Source: Heterostelium multicystogenum
Lineage: Eukaryota > Evosea > Eumycetozoa > Acytosteliales > Acytosteliaceae
Direction of reading: 5' to 3'
DNA length: 43,276 nt
NCBI GenBank assembly: GCA_003667245.1
Contig: RCNN01000207.1
Coordinates: 1 to 43,276 of the forward strand
The notes under the pieces are model-generated. The model saw only the letters and a program-made list of their open reading frames with translations. It searched no databases and was not told the origin of the DNA. Position 1 is the stretch's first letter, and the number at the start of each line of letters is the position of its first letter. Below are positions 11,314 to 26,398 of the stretch, piece by piece. The position numbers and the translations under genes are program-made.

Positions 11314-12901
11314 ACTTTTACTTTAAAATATACTTTTTTAAAATCTGGATAATAATTTAAAAAACATTACCCCTTTATAAAATTAAAAAATTAACAATTT
11401 TACATAAAATGAGATTGTGTGTGTGATAATAAATTACAATTTATTTATCACTCTCTTTATTCTTTCAAAATGTATCTCCTGAACTACATATTTGTTTACA
11501 AAAATGGAAACTACCTATGAATGTCACATTTAATCCTAAATTTTGAGTAAATGCAAATCTATTTCTATTGATCAAATTACAATTTTCTTTTTATTTCTAA
11601 TTTTTGTTTATTCCAATATTTTTTTTCTTTTTCGAGAGAAAGACACTTTTCATGATGGTTTGGTTTGTTGAGAATGTTTATTATTGATGTCAAAGTCAAA
11701 GGAAAGAATTTAAAATTACATGAAAATTCAAATGTTACACAATACTAATAATAATAATATGATAAACCTCAATCAATAATAATAAATATCAATTCAATGT
11801 AAAAATAAACCATATTAATGATTTCTCCACACAGTACCTTAATATTAGACATATCAAAGAGAAACAAACTTAGAAAACTTTTTTTAAAAAACATTGTTGT
11901 TTCCTGAATCCCCAATATATCAAAATTTTGGTTATTAGTGAATCAAATATCGTGAGATCTGAATCAGAAACCAATGATTCTGAATTCAATGAATCCGAGG
12001 CAGATGGGGTTTAGTAATCAAATCAATATGAATTGGTTGTAACTCCATTTTTCAACTCTGAAAGTCAAGAAGAAATACAAATGCAAGATATAGAAGAAAA
12101 TGACATATTTATATGGTAAAGATATTGATCATGAATAATTCATATCTCTAAAAAAATTAATAGAGAATTTAAAAAATTATAAATAAACATCTTTAATTTT
12201 ACACCCAAGTCCCACATTTATCGTGAAAAAACACTAAAATAGTTTTGGAGTTGTTACAAACATTTTTATTTTTACGCCTGCCTTTATCGTAGAAAACCCT
12301 CCATGGATTTTGCCAGATCTTGTTGGCTAACTGCCAAAATTTCCAAAAATGACAAAGAGAGTTACCAATCCAAATCAATACAGATACAATATCAATAATT
12401 AATCATCATGAAGATTTATTGCAATCAATTTTAAATAGTCACCAATTTGAATAATATTCGATTATTTCAATGGACCATAGCTTGAAATATATTCTTCGCC
12501 ACTGGTAACTCTAATATTTCAATCGCTTATTCACAGGTTGATCACTCAAGATATCAACCACAACAACATCCACTATATTATATGGTGTCATGACTAATAT
12601 GCTAATTGGGATCACAGTGGAATTATACTTTACTACTCCAACAACTAATTGGTACCACTGCTTAAATTCCCTCTATAGCAGTGCCTGGTACTAGTATTTA
12701 TATATATATAAATACTTTAATTATAAAATAAAAATAATGTAAATTTGGAATCCGTAACAGCCACGCGAACGGAAACACTGTCCACTCTGTTTCTGACAAA
12801 CAACTTTTTCCAACTTCAATCATTTTCATCCATTTTTTACTCATTTCATAAATATTTTTGTTGATCTTGTTTTTTTTCTAAAAGTTTAAAAATTTGAAAT
12901 T
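11314..12901. other. AT-rich intergenic region with possible coding remnant
   Basis: No convincing gene. Around 11935-12117 two short plus-strand frames are acidic and Ser/Glu-rich (VRSESETNDSEFNESEAD, and FFNSESQEEIQMQDIEEN). They may be the remains of an exon or a decayed mobile-element gene, but no family motif is visible. Two short segments near 12197-12235 and 12270-12300 resemble each other loosely. A (TA)n tract lies near 12697-12710. Confidence 0.4.
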
Positions 12902-13903
12902 TTAAAAAGTAATTTGGTCAAGCTCTTGACGTAAGTTCAACAAATCTAATGAAATATTCTCAGGAATTCCAGAAGGGACTCCACCTGGGACACCATTAAA
13001 TAAATCTACTGAAGGTATTTGAAGAGTATAATTTGGATCCTGGTGTGGACCGGGGACTGGAGAAGGATTTCCACCACGATGTCCCTCGATTGGCCACCAA
13101 GGACCATGATCTTCATCCAATCCTACATGCAATCCCCTAATTGCATCACGAGTAATTGGGTGAAGAGTTCCTGTACCAAAAGAAATAACAGATTCCGGAT
13201 GATGTACAGAATATCACGTCTGTAGAGGAGGGCAACCATTTGATACGTATTGTCATTTCTTCTTGACCAAAGTTTGATGCACATGACAATTTGGATATCT
13301 GTGGTAGGTAATAAATAATTATGTATTGCCTTGTCATGAAGTTGTTGAAGATTGTGTATATTCCTACCTCAACAATAACTGTCGGAAAAGGTGAATTATT
13401 CGGATTTGCTACAAGTCCGCCCTCTGGTACAGGATAGGACGACCTCTTGGACGATATGATCTGTCTGCTTGATTAACTCTATGATTGGGAGGTGGAGAAA
13501 CCGAAAGATCCATATCTGCTGTACATTGTAAATGTTGATTAGCTGGACTCAAAGCTATCCATCTGCTAAACCAATCAGCCAATATACTTTGTGGTTCTGA
13601 TATCATTAGTTCATAAATTAGGATTGTTCCATTTAGAAAGAGAGTCTAACCTTCAGATCCCCAAGAAGTTTCTTTTTATCTCTTGAAAAGAAAGTATCAA
13701 TTGATACATTTTCTGCAACAATATAAGGTTTGAGATTACTTTCATCATCCTGTCCAGTTTCTACGTACAAAAGGATGTGTCTTTTATATGGTAAGATATA
13801 AATAAAAAATGTATTATATATATATATGTACATACCCCTCTCTGAGCCCTTTGATAATCAATTCCCAAGAAATTTTAGTAGGTTTTCTATTTGTGAAGAA
13901 CAT
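12902..13903 (-). CDS. Uma2/PD-(D/E)XK nuclease-like protein
   Basis: Exon 1 (13836-13903) encodes MFFTNRKPTKISWELIIKGL; a 55-nt intron (13781-13835) follows. Then come HILLYVETGQDDESNLKPY, IVAENVSIDTFFSRDKKKLL, LMISEPQSILADWFSRW, PEGGLVANPNNSPFPTVIVE and VG. Next are IQIVMCIKLW (near 13270-13290), YQMVALLYRRD, PESVISFGTGTLHPITRDAI and GLHVGLDEDHGPWWPIEGH, stop 12902. The FPTVIVEVG strand followed some 35-40 residues later by an IKLW strand resembles the restriction-endonuclease-like fold of Uma2/DUF820 proteins. The Glu of VEVG and the Lys of IKLW are candidate active-site residues. Similar proteins occur patchily in fungi and other eukaryotes. Whether it cuts DNA is unknown. Frame breaks near 13370, 13425 and 13650 are of the one-base kind seen elsewhere in this window. 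Confidence 0.55.
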
Positions 13904-14309
13904 ACTATAGAATCATTGGATGAAAGTGAAGTTTGGTGATTTCTTTTGTTTGTTTTTTGTTTGAAATGTTTTACTGAATGATTCTTCACTTCCTATTCCA
14001 GTTGGAATTCTAGTATTTCAAATTAGGAAATAATAAAGTTTAATAAATAAATCTATAATTTGTTATATTATGAAAATGATTTAAAAAATAACCAATATTT
14101 AGAAACATTTATTTGTTTACAAAAAAATTGATAAAATTAAAATTTAATTCCAATGACTTTTCATCATTATAATTGTATTGTTATTTTGTTTTCTGTAAGA
14201 TATTGAGATATTTCTATTATTCCTTATCATCTTGATACTTTTGAATCATTGTGTCCTCAGATTTCAAAATTAATGTGTATGTGTATGTGATTCAGATTCT
14301 TCCCTACCA
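13904..14309. other. Intergenic spacer upstream of the Uma2-like gene
   Basis: AT-rich, with no coding signal. It probably contains the promoter of the minus-strand nuclease-like gene. I see nothing else in it. Confidence 0.45.
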
Positions 14310-14757
14310 AAATGTTTAGTTCAATTTTCAATGTGGCATTGATTAAAGGACACATTGAAATGTAAAATTCTTCCACCAACTCCTTCTTTCTCAAAGGTTC
14401 AAGTCGCCTAAGAAATGAAACAAGAAGATTTCACAACATATCCACAATCACAGTCCTCGAAAACATTCATTATCCTCTTTAAGAACAAATGATTGTACTG
14501 TGAAGTTGTTGTTGCACTCCAAAACCTCAACTACAACTTTCTCCTGCACAAAACATGGGTGGTATCTACAAGAAGAAACTTGTCATCATTCCAATTCCAA
14601 CTAGTTAAACTCGACAATCAACTCAAAAATCGGAGTGTTTGAATCTGTGTGAAATCATTGCCCTTTTCAAACACTTAGCATCGGAAGACATTATATTGCA
14701 TCTGCCAAAACCACATCTGAACCCACCCCATTATCAAATACAGTTTAAAATTAAAGA
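14310..14757 (+). pseudogene. Decayed duplicate of the ankyrin gene 3' end
   Basis: Aligns by eye along its whole length with 9825-10313, in the same orientation. Shared landmarks are AATGTGGCA, CACATTGAAAT, AATTCTTCCACCAA, the CCTCAACTACAAC block, a long GGTATCTACAAGAAG match, AATCAACTCAAAAATCGGAG, and GACATTATATTGCATCTG. Differences include substitutions and indels, for example loss of one A after GAAAT that breaks the frame. Lost segments occur after CAACTACAAC. It has no start and no N-terminal repeats, so it is a truncated copy. In its last third a frame reads LASEDIILHLPKPHLNPPHY against LVSVDIILHLQKPHFNPPQY in the parent, so that part of the homology is coding. Confidence 0.8.
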
Positions 14758-16981
14758 ATGTGTGGATTGATGACAAATGTCATCATTCAAGATGCAAAGT
14801 ATTCCAAAGATCCCACCTTTTTGCACCAATAAATCTAGATTTCATGTATTTTGGTCGTAAAATTTTTAAATTTGATCGGTTTTTTTTTTTTTTGATTTTT
14901 GTTTGGTTTGTTTTCAAATGAATGAAAATGAAACCTTGATTTAGCAAAACAAAAACCAATTACAAATCAAATTTTCACAATAGCATCAAAAAACATCTTT
15001 AAAAAATTCAAACATTGCAACCCTTTTGTTAACAGTTTGATTTATGGTTGTCATAGTGGAGATTGGGTTGCTTTTATTGGTCCATTTTTCAATCATATTT
15101 TATCAATTAACCATCTACAATTATTATTATTATTATAATTGAAATTATTTATTATTATTATTATTATTTTTAAAAAATATTCGATTTGTCTTAGTATCAG
15201 GAAAGTCGAGCATACGCATTTGTTTGTTAATATTACATACAGAGCAAGCAATAGCAGAAGTCAATATCAACATTTGTGGCGATTAGTTAGCAAGAGATTG
15301 ACGACACAGTGTAATTATTGACTTCCTAAAAAGAACAAACTTGTAGAAATAGTATAGAAGTAGAATAGCAACAGCGTCAAAGTCAGTGATTGATTGGATT
15401 GGATTGATTGGATTGGAATCATTCAAAAAGTGAGTTTAGAATCGTTTATTGTTTGTGAACATGAAACATTGTGTTCGCTGAAAGCTACAGGATTGGATTG
15501 ATTGATTGATTGATTGATTGATTGTGATGATCATCACTCATTCATCAGACCGTGATCACTACTACATAAATCAATCAGATATATCAAGTTTACACTACAT
15601 CTACTTTAAATTGCATGTTGCACTTCAAACAAACGATCAAAAACTATCCATATTATTATTAATTGCAACATTATGATGTTGTATACAATTTGATTACTAT
15701 AAAAACAGTGCAGTGTTTGTTTCTCACCAACAAAATATAGCGATTCTCACCAACACACAACAAACACCACAACACACCACCCACACATCAAAGTAGTAGT
15801 AACATTATTGTCAAAACATCAATAAAGTGTGTTCAACTTCTCTACCACATCTACTGCTGCTTCTCCACTACCACTACTAGACCGATCAATAATACCACTA
15901 TTAACAGCAAGTTCAACAACTATCATAGATATTATATCTTAATATAAAAAGATAAATATAAATCAATAGATATAGCTTGGTTAGATTGGTTTGGTTTGGT
16001 ATGGTTTGGTTTGGATAGGATTGGGTGTGTAGTTCAATAATAGTTGTTATTGTTATTGTTGTTTCTGTTTTGTTTACTCCCTTTCGATATTTATAGAAGT
16101 AGTAGTAGATTAGCAACTTCAAACACACTTGCATTATTTTAATTGATAGTATTTATCATTTTAAAATAATTAATGTGAATTGATATTTGATGTTTGAACC
16201 CTCAAATGAAGTGGATAAGCAAATATTAGACACAAGACAACAAAACAACAACCACTACCAAATAATAACCAAACAAACAAACAAACAAACAAACACAACA
16301 CCAACAACATTTATAATATTCTTTTTGAAAGCCAAACAATAACTAAGCAAAGCAAAGCAATAGCAAAGTAAAGAAAGTTGGGTTGGTTTGGTTTTTTAAA
16401 GCAATTCAACTGATTGTTCACAACTCAATTCAATAATTACTTTATTTTGAATATTAGCAGTAGCAGTAGTATAACAGTATGGTAGAATATTATTTGTAGT
16501 TGAATCTAAATGCAATACTACAATTACCGGTTAGAATTACATTTAACTCTCCCATCTTAATATATCACCACCACCACCATCACTCCCAACTACATTAATA
16601 TATCGATTTAACAGCTACTGCAGTAGATGTAAAAAGCAGCAGACCAAACTAGTCCATCAAAGAAACACATTGGTAAATCAAAAATCATTGCTCTCTCTCA
16701 ATTGATTCAACTTCACAATCTCTACCTTTCGTTGGTTCACAATGCAGCCAACATTACAGAGTTCGGCTGAGAATAAAGTCATCACTCAGTCAATCTCAAT
16801 CAACCTGTTTACATTGTTATTGATTTGATTTAAATTTCAATTTAATATTTAATATTAACATTGTTATTTTTAAATACTAATTTAGTATAGTTAGATTATT
16901 TAATTATTATACATATATATATATTTATTTATTTAAAACAAAGTAATCCAAAAAAGACTAGGATATTTATAAATACGAAAT
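14758..16981. other. Long leader/promoter region of the PI3-kinase gene
   Basis: 2.2 kb without a gene I can support. It contains homopolymer T runs (about 14879-14893), ATT repeats near 15121-15170, (ATTG)n near 15490-15525 and (AAAC)n near 16268-16295. CA-rich stretches at 15730-15920 and 16210-16320 resemble dictyostelid 5' untranslated leaders. A TATA-like (AT)n tract lies at about 16910-16935, just upstream of the kinase start. Confidence 0.5.
15488..15527. repeat. (ATTG)n microsatellite
   Basis: About nine tandem ATTG/GATT units in the leader region upstream of the PI3-kinase gene. A shorter run of related GATTGGATT units lies just before it at about 15390-15420. Confidence 0.8.
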
Positions 16982-21245
<4,264 letters not shown>

Positions 21246-21467
21246 ATATTTGTTAACAATAAATTATGTGATAAACCATTTGAATCCATCCTTCACTTTT
21301 CCAATCACCATTTTATTAATTAAAATTAAATTAATTATAGCGTTTCCTAATGTTCTTGTCCTGTGTCCATGACAAAGATTATCAGAGTAACTATGGCAGA
21401 ATCTTCTCAAGATGCTTCCCATTTTACAGAAGATTTGGAAAATTGAGCAACAACTGCTCAACAATCA

Positions 21468-21720
21468 TCAAAACACTTGTTTAAATAGCTCCACCAGTTC
21501 AGATAATTCAAAGTAATCTTGTTTAGCTAGGTACATGTGGTGATAAAATGCACAACTGGCATTTGTTAAGGTAACTATTATATAAGCTATTTTCAATTTT
21601 GATGCTAATTATTCTCTTTATTAAATCAGTTTTAAACATTCATTATCGATGCAATTGTATAAGATTTAAAAGAGTCTCACGGTTGAAGCCTAAACATATC
21701 TTGATCATTTTCCCTTATTA
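21468..21720 (-). CDS. Possible short unidentified gene or gene fragment
   Basis: On the minus strand two short blocks look coding: IKICLGFNRETLLNLIQLHR (about 21655-21715) and, after a TATAATAG acceptor, LTNASCAFYHHMYLAKQDYF followed by ELSELVELFKQVF and a TGA at 21468-21470. The composition is protein-like, with mixed hydrophobic and charged residues, but I recognise no family and the exon joint is not certain. It may be the remains of a gene. Confidence 0.3.
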
Positions 21721-21729
21721 ATAAATACA

Positions 21730-22903
21730 GTAGGATTCATTCCAAGTGACATAACAAATCTCAAATATTACCTCAAAGTCTCCACTCGTATGTTTTATAA
21801 GCAATGTAACAAATACTAACTATTCATTCTCATTTAATTAATTCACTCATTGCTTCTCACTGTCTCGACACAGACAAAAGAAATTACTCAAGATTGAAGA
21901 AGTACTTTCATTGCAACGGATATATCAAGCCAGGTGACTCATTTTCATATTACGTCGATCCGCAAGTTGAAACTAACCGAGTCGGACTGACAAATTCTGT
22001 TATTCTCGCAAAAGTGTATCATGCTTTATGGACCTAGATCGTCTGGAAAGACTACACGAATATTGAGGTTGATCGACGTAATATGAAAATGAGTCACCTG
22101 GCTTCAATCTATTATTGTAATCGGTCCATTTGGAATTATACAAGCAAATAATAGAACTGGCTCCCCATTCAACGTTCGCGAGTCTATTGCGAATCCCGAC
22201 TTCACATTAGATATAACATCTCAAATATTTCAGCAATTCTCTACATACGATGGTTTGGATATCGATTCTTCTGTCATAATCGACATCTATAGCAGAACTG
22301 GAGGACACTCAGGATTGATCAACATGTGTGGAAGTCTTATCGAAACCAAGCTTAGGCCTCTAGTCAAATCACATATCAATCCATTACCTGCTCAGATCCG
22401 ATACACCCATTATCTTCGACAAAAATATGAGGTCCGTTGTCGACTACTTGTATCCGAAGGACTTGCAATCTTTAGCACTACCGACCGTTGGGAAATTAGA
22501 AGTCCTCTCATTCAGTCCTACCTGCTAAAGTACATTTACCTCATTCATCCTCATAACCATCCCAACCCTCTTATTCAACTCACAGTCGACGATCGTATCG
22601 ATGTTCCACAGCTCATCATTGGAGCAATCGGGTCATTCAACAGAGAAGACATTTTATCATCATCCATCATCTCCTCCAAGAAGTACAAGGATACTAAGGT
22701 TGAATACAGTTTCTTCGTGATATGTGGCCTCACAGGATCCAGAAACAACAGAGTACTTGTCCACATATCCCAATGTTAAGATCATCCATGTCCTCCATGA
22801 CACCATCCTTTCTCATGTCATGGTTAAAGTCCAACAACCTGATAACACCTTCCAATCATCAATCTATAGGAAGCATCTTTATCTACTTTTCATATCAATT
22901 TAA
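21730..22903 (+). pseudogene. Crinkler (CRN)-type P-loop NTPase, internally disrupted
   Basis: The visible order is IPSDITNLKYYLKVSTH, an intron with donor GTATGT at about 21788, then YFHCNGYIKPGDSFSYYVDP and NSVILAKVYHA. The Walker A motif YGPRSSGKTTRILRL (22028-22070), then SIIVIGPFGIIQANN, SPFNVRESIANPDFTLDI, FQQFSTYDG and GGHSGLINMCGSLIE follow. GPRxSGKTTR, IGxFxIxxxN, SPFNV and GHxGLxxxCG match the AAA-like NTPase of Crinkler/CRN-associated proteins of fungi and amoebae. The roughly 80-100 residues expected between Walker A and SIIVIG, including Walker B, are absent. In their place is one arm of a perfect 34-bp inverted repeat. Downstream KYEVRCRLLVSEGLAIFSTT and later VKIIHVLHDTILSHVMVKVQ end at 22901-22903, with a frame break near 22715. 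No intact CRN nuclease domain is seen. It is probably inactive, unless the break is an assembly artefact. Confidence 0.6.
21927..22104. repeat. Perfect 34-bp inverted repeat flanking Walker A
   Basis: Left arm 21927-21960 and right arm 22071-22104 are exact reverse complements over 34 nt; the left arm starts AAGCCAGGTGACTC. The left arm is sense coding (KPGDSFSYYVD). The right arm is not in the expected frame and falls exactly where protein sequence is missing. The loop of 110 nt holds Walker A. Confidence 0.92.
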
Positions 22904-23141
22904 ATTTCATCTTTCAATTTTTAACTAATTTTGAAATGATTTTCTCTACATGGTTTGAAATTAAAAATTAATATCACAGGACATTTTATAACTAATTTGG
23001 TATTTTTTGTCTTTTTGTGAAATTTCAAACATCTACATGATCAACATGATGTTATACTCAATTTCATGTATTTTTAGCGATGAATTTTTGAAAATGGTAA
23101 GATCCTACTGTGGACAAACTTTTTTAGTGAAGAAATAATGT
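22904..23141. other. Short convergent spacer
   Basis: AT-rich 3' flank between the Crinkler-type gene and the minus-strand HHCC gene. No coding signal seen. Confidence 0.4.
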
Positions 23142-23937
23142 TTAATAAAAAAATGATGGTCCAATGTCATAAGTATCAGGGGTTGAGGGTAAAGACTCTG
23201 ACTCTATATCTATAGTAGATGTTGTATCATTGACTTGGCTAGGTATTTTATCATAAGTTGAGAATTTCATAGCTATATCCGAATTTGAACGACTTTTGGA
23301 TGCCTTATGCGCTAGTTTCAGTCTAAGTTGACACTTAATATTTGGGCACCTCGTGACAAATTCTCGAATAACATCTCTTGCTCCTTTGAAGGAGTATTTG
23401 GCTTTAAAACGGCTGTATGTGTCAGTAAAGGTTGGGTGCTTATCATCACTAGTACTAGTATACTCATGAAATTGAACAATAGCATCTAAATATTCCTCTA
23501 AAGATGTTAAATAAATAATATTTGTTGTTGAATCAACTAGATTATTATTACGGTCTAGTGATAGATTTAGAGATATATATTTTATATATAAGTTGTTGAT
23601 TGATGTTATAACCTCTTAGATGTGTCTTAATAATATTTTTATTTGTTAAAAAACGGATATATCTAACAATACTGTCGACATGATTACTGTCGGTGACAGA
23701 ACCAGTCTGTAATGCTGCCAGCTCTTTGTGCTTAGGAATTAAAATTATTAAATCTTTGAGCAATTTAGCTTGGTCAAAAGTTACATTATCTGAAAAACTT
23801 CATAATGGAAATGAATAATATAATATATAGTATATAATTGTATATGTATAAAAAGATGATTCTTCCAATGTATTTCAAAATTACTCCATCACGGGTAAAT
23901 GGTTTGATTTTTTGATTTGGGCGCCTAAGAAAATCAT
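23142..23937 (-). CDS. Protein with integrase-like HHCC zinc-binding motif
   Basis: Exon 1 probably begins MIFLGAQIKKSNHLPVME at 23937. After an intron ending TTTTTCAG the next exon reads DNVTFDQAKLLKDLIILIPK and DSIVRYIRFLTNKNIIKTHL. A second intron (GTTATAAC...AATCTAG, about 23527-23609) precedes the last exon. That exon reads YLTSLEEYLDAIVQFHEYTS, then DDKHPTFTDTYSRFKAKYS, then RDVIREFVTRCPNIKCQ, and an acidic Ser/Thr tail ending at 23142-23144. The spacing H-x8-H, then TYSRFKAKY, then FVxRC-x4-C resembles the N-terminal zinc-binding domain of retroelement integrases. However, no DDE catalytic core follows, so it may be a domesticated fragment or an unrelated zinc module. The exon 1 joint needs one extra G. 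The function is unknown. Confidence 0.45.
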
Positions 23938-24140
23938 ACCAACATTCCTTTCATATTGTATTTATAGTTTATTATCAACCAATTTTTTCTACCAAAAAAC
24001 AACAAAAAAATTGGAATAAATCTACATTTTACAAATTGACCTGATGTACTTCAAAATACATTTAAAAAGGAGGGCAATTTCAACAAAGTAAATTAAATCA
24101 TATTTTTACATGTCTTGTTGTTGTTGTTAATATCTTTAAA

Positions 24141-25826
24141 ATGTCAAATCCTAATTATAATATAGCCAATCAGCAGCAGCAACCTCAGCATCCTCATCCT
24201 CAACAACAAGTCCATAATCAACAACCACAACAACAACAGCAGCAGCAGCAGCAGCAGCAACAACAACAACAACAGTTACCAAATAGAAATGTATCAAGTA
24301 GTACCCCTGGTTCGTCAAGTATTCAACAACCAATAACAATAACAGCACCCAAAGAAGAGACACATAAACTACCTACTGTGCAACAAAAGCATATACTAGA
24401 GCAATATGATGAAATCATTGAGCAGATTGGATTCCTTCGTGTCAATGTCGACCAAATCTTTTCGACTGTCATCGAAGAAGCAAAGCAAAGCGTCAACAAT
24501 CAATCATTGCCCTTATTGAATCCAGTTATATCTCGTGAAGCAAAACAACAGGTGCTCATTCAATCTCTTGGCTCCATCAAACAGTCACTCAAAAAGATTG
24601 AGCAACAGCAGCAACAGCTAGCACCTTATAGCTTCTTCCCACACACATCAAGCTTTCAGCCTATTGAACAACTCTGGGCACAGCACACTGGTATCTACGA
24701 TCAGCTCAACATTAAAGTACAGAATCAAATCAAACTAGAATACTTCTGGAGACACGAAACCGCCAAGAAGTCAACGTTTGCATTAAAGTAAGCTAGCTAT
24801 CTGATCATGATCGAACATCGATGATACTAACCCTGGATTGATTTGCAAATGTCTGTAGTTTATTAGAAAGTAGACTCAATGAGAAATATCCAACTCTACT
24901 TCGATCTTCACATATCGATAGTAATACAATGAAAAAGAGAAAACAAATTATCGATGAAAAGTTACCTTTATCCACAGCACCTACTCTTTCGACATCAACA
25001 GCATCATCACCAATATTAAGATCAAAATCAACATCATTATCACCCATTTTAAGATCAACAACGTCATTAGATTCATATTCGTAAGCATTCATTACAATGA
25101 TATTATTACAATCTATCATATCATACTTGAAATCACAACTAACAAACAATATTGTAACTATATATATAGCAACATAGACAGTATTATACAATCAGCAAAA
25201 CAAGAAACAGCTTTAGAAATACATAAAATCCAATCACATCCTTATAAAGAATATAGTAAAGGTTTATTTGTAGGTCATCAGCATCAACAGATTGCAGCGA
25301 AACGAATCAAAATCTCTCAGTCCTACTAACAAATCTTTATCTCTAGGTTATCTTTTCAGATGTATTTAAGTGTCTAATATCATTTGCAATGTCGGAGGAA
25401 TCATCTGAATGCTACCGAATAGACAGAATAGCTTTCTTTGGTATAAAGGAAAAGTTTGATTCATTTTGGGACACCTCTAAATTCAATATCTTCAGAAAGA
25501 TCTCTGAGAACAGCTATGAAGCAATCAGCTACTATACTTCCAACACAGGTGGTACTTCGATATTAAAAAATATTTTAGTAGGTGTTCTATAATTAATTCA
25601 GAACAATTAAATAGATTTCATATACTAATTTATATACATCTTATAGAATTGGATTTGGTCATTTAGAGGTTTGTTTGTTGAAGAATGTAAAGGATGTAAC
25701 AATATACTACAATTGGACTCGGCTATGTTTATGTATTTACCTCCGTCCTACAGGACATTCGACGGTACATTTACACCCTATCATCCCATATGTTACCATA
25801 CACATACCCACCAACAACAGAAATAA
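24141..25826 (+). CDS. MED27: Mediator complex subunit 27 (MED27)
   Basis: Subunit of the Mediator tail/upper-tail that links activators to RNA polymerase II. Exon 1 (24141-24787) starts MSNPNYNIANQQQQPQHPHP with a poly-Gln tract (24226-24272), then helices (HILEQYDEIIEQIGFLRVNV, QVLIQSLGSIKQSLKKIEQQ). Introns: 24788-24858 and 25081-25181. Exon 2 holds LLESRLNEKYPTLLR and a basic KKRKQ. The C-terminus is diagnostic: KFNIFRKISENSYEAISYYT, then after a further intron NWIWSFRGLFVEECKGCNNI and LPPSYRTFDGTFTPYHPICY. This aligns with the metazoan MED27 C-terminus WLxSYxxLFxxxCxxCxxxL...LPPxxRxFxxxxxxHxxC, a zinc-binding signature. Stop 25824-25826. The junction near 25325-25350 is uncertain (frame break or missed intron). 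Confidence 0.8.
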
Positions 25827-25973
25827 TACTAATAAATTTAGCATACAAAAAGAGACAAGCTCTGTACCGTACTTTATTAATTAGCATTCAATTAATAATG
25901 AAATACCAACAACTACTGAATTCAATAATAATATTGTTGTTGGTTGGATGATTCAAGGAGATATTACTATTGA

Positions 25974-26253
25974 TTAGCAATAATCGTACTTTTCATAGGC
26001 GAATCCAAAGAATTTACAAACTGATTCCAAGAATGATTGGAATGACTGGTATGTTGATTCCATTTGATTACTGGATTGGCTTATCATGATCGATGCATTG
26101 GAACCCATCACTAATTTTGATGTACTTGGACTCAGCGATGAATGGATATTAAGATTTTTCAAAGAACCTAAATGTTGAATTCATTTTAATTAATTAATTA
26201 ATTAATTTAATTGGTGGTTCCATCATTGAGGTCACATACCAAAAAAGTGTCAT
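25974..26253 (-). CDS. Small MTLF-type dictyostelid protein
   Basis: ATG at 26251-26253 starts MTLF, then a short intron (GTATGTGACC...ACATTTAG). Exon 2 encodes SLKNLNIHSSLSPSTSKLVM, SNASIMISQSSNQMESTYQS and FQSFLESVCKFFGFAYEKYD, ending YC at 25974-25976. A tiny first exon coding MTL(F) followed by a Ser-rich body is the arrangement of the abundant HssA/B-like small proteins of Dictyostelium, though the Gly-rich tail of that family is absent. The T6 run in exon 1 needs one base less to keep frame across the intron. A TATAAATA box lies about 140 nt upstream of the ATG. The function is unknown. Confidence 0.5.
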
Positions 26254-26390
26254 TTTAGCAAAAAGGTTTGGATAACTATTTTAGTTAGATAGTTTGTAAA
26301 CTGAAGTAGAAGTTTTTGTTGTTGTTAATTTGAGATTGATGGTAGTTTTAAGTGTTGTAAAAATAGTTTCATGGAGATTGTTGTTGTAGG

Positions 26391-26398
26391 TATTTATA
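26391..26398 (-). promoter_or_regulatory. TATA box (TATAAATA) for the small MTLF gene
   Basis: On the minus strand the sequence reads TATAAATA, followed by a CA-rich leader with ACAACAACAA, typical of dictyostelid core promoters and 5' leaders. Confidence 0.5.

Noticed and set aside
15139..15321. 60-residue plus-strand frame in the PI3K leader
   Set aside because: Starts in ATT repeats and lacks any conserved feature.
15488..15527. ATTG repeats as a CRISPR or satellite array
   Set aside because: Simple 4-nt microsatellite with no spacers.
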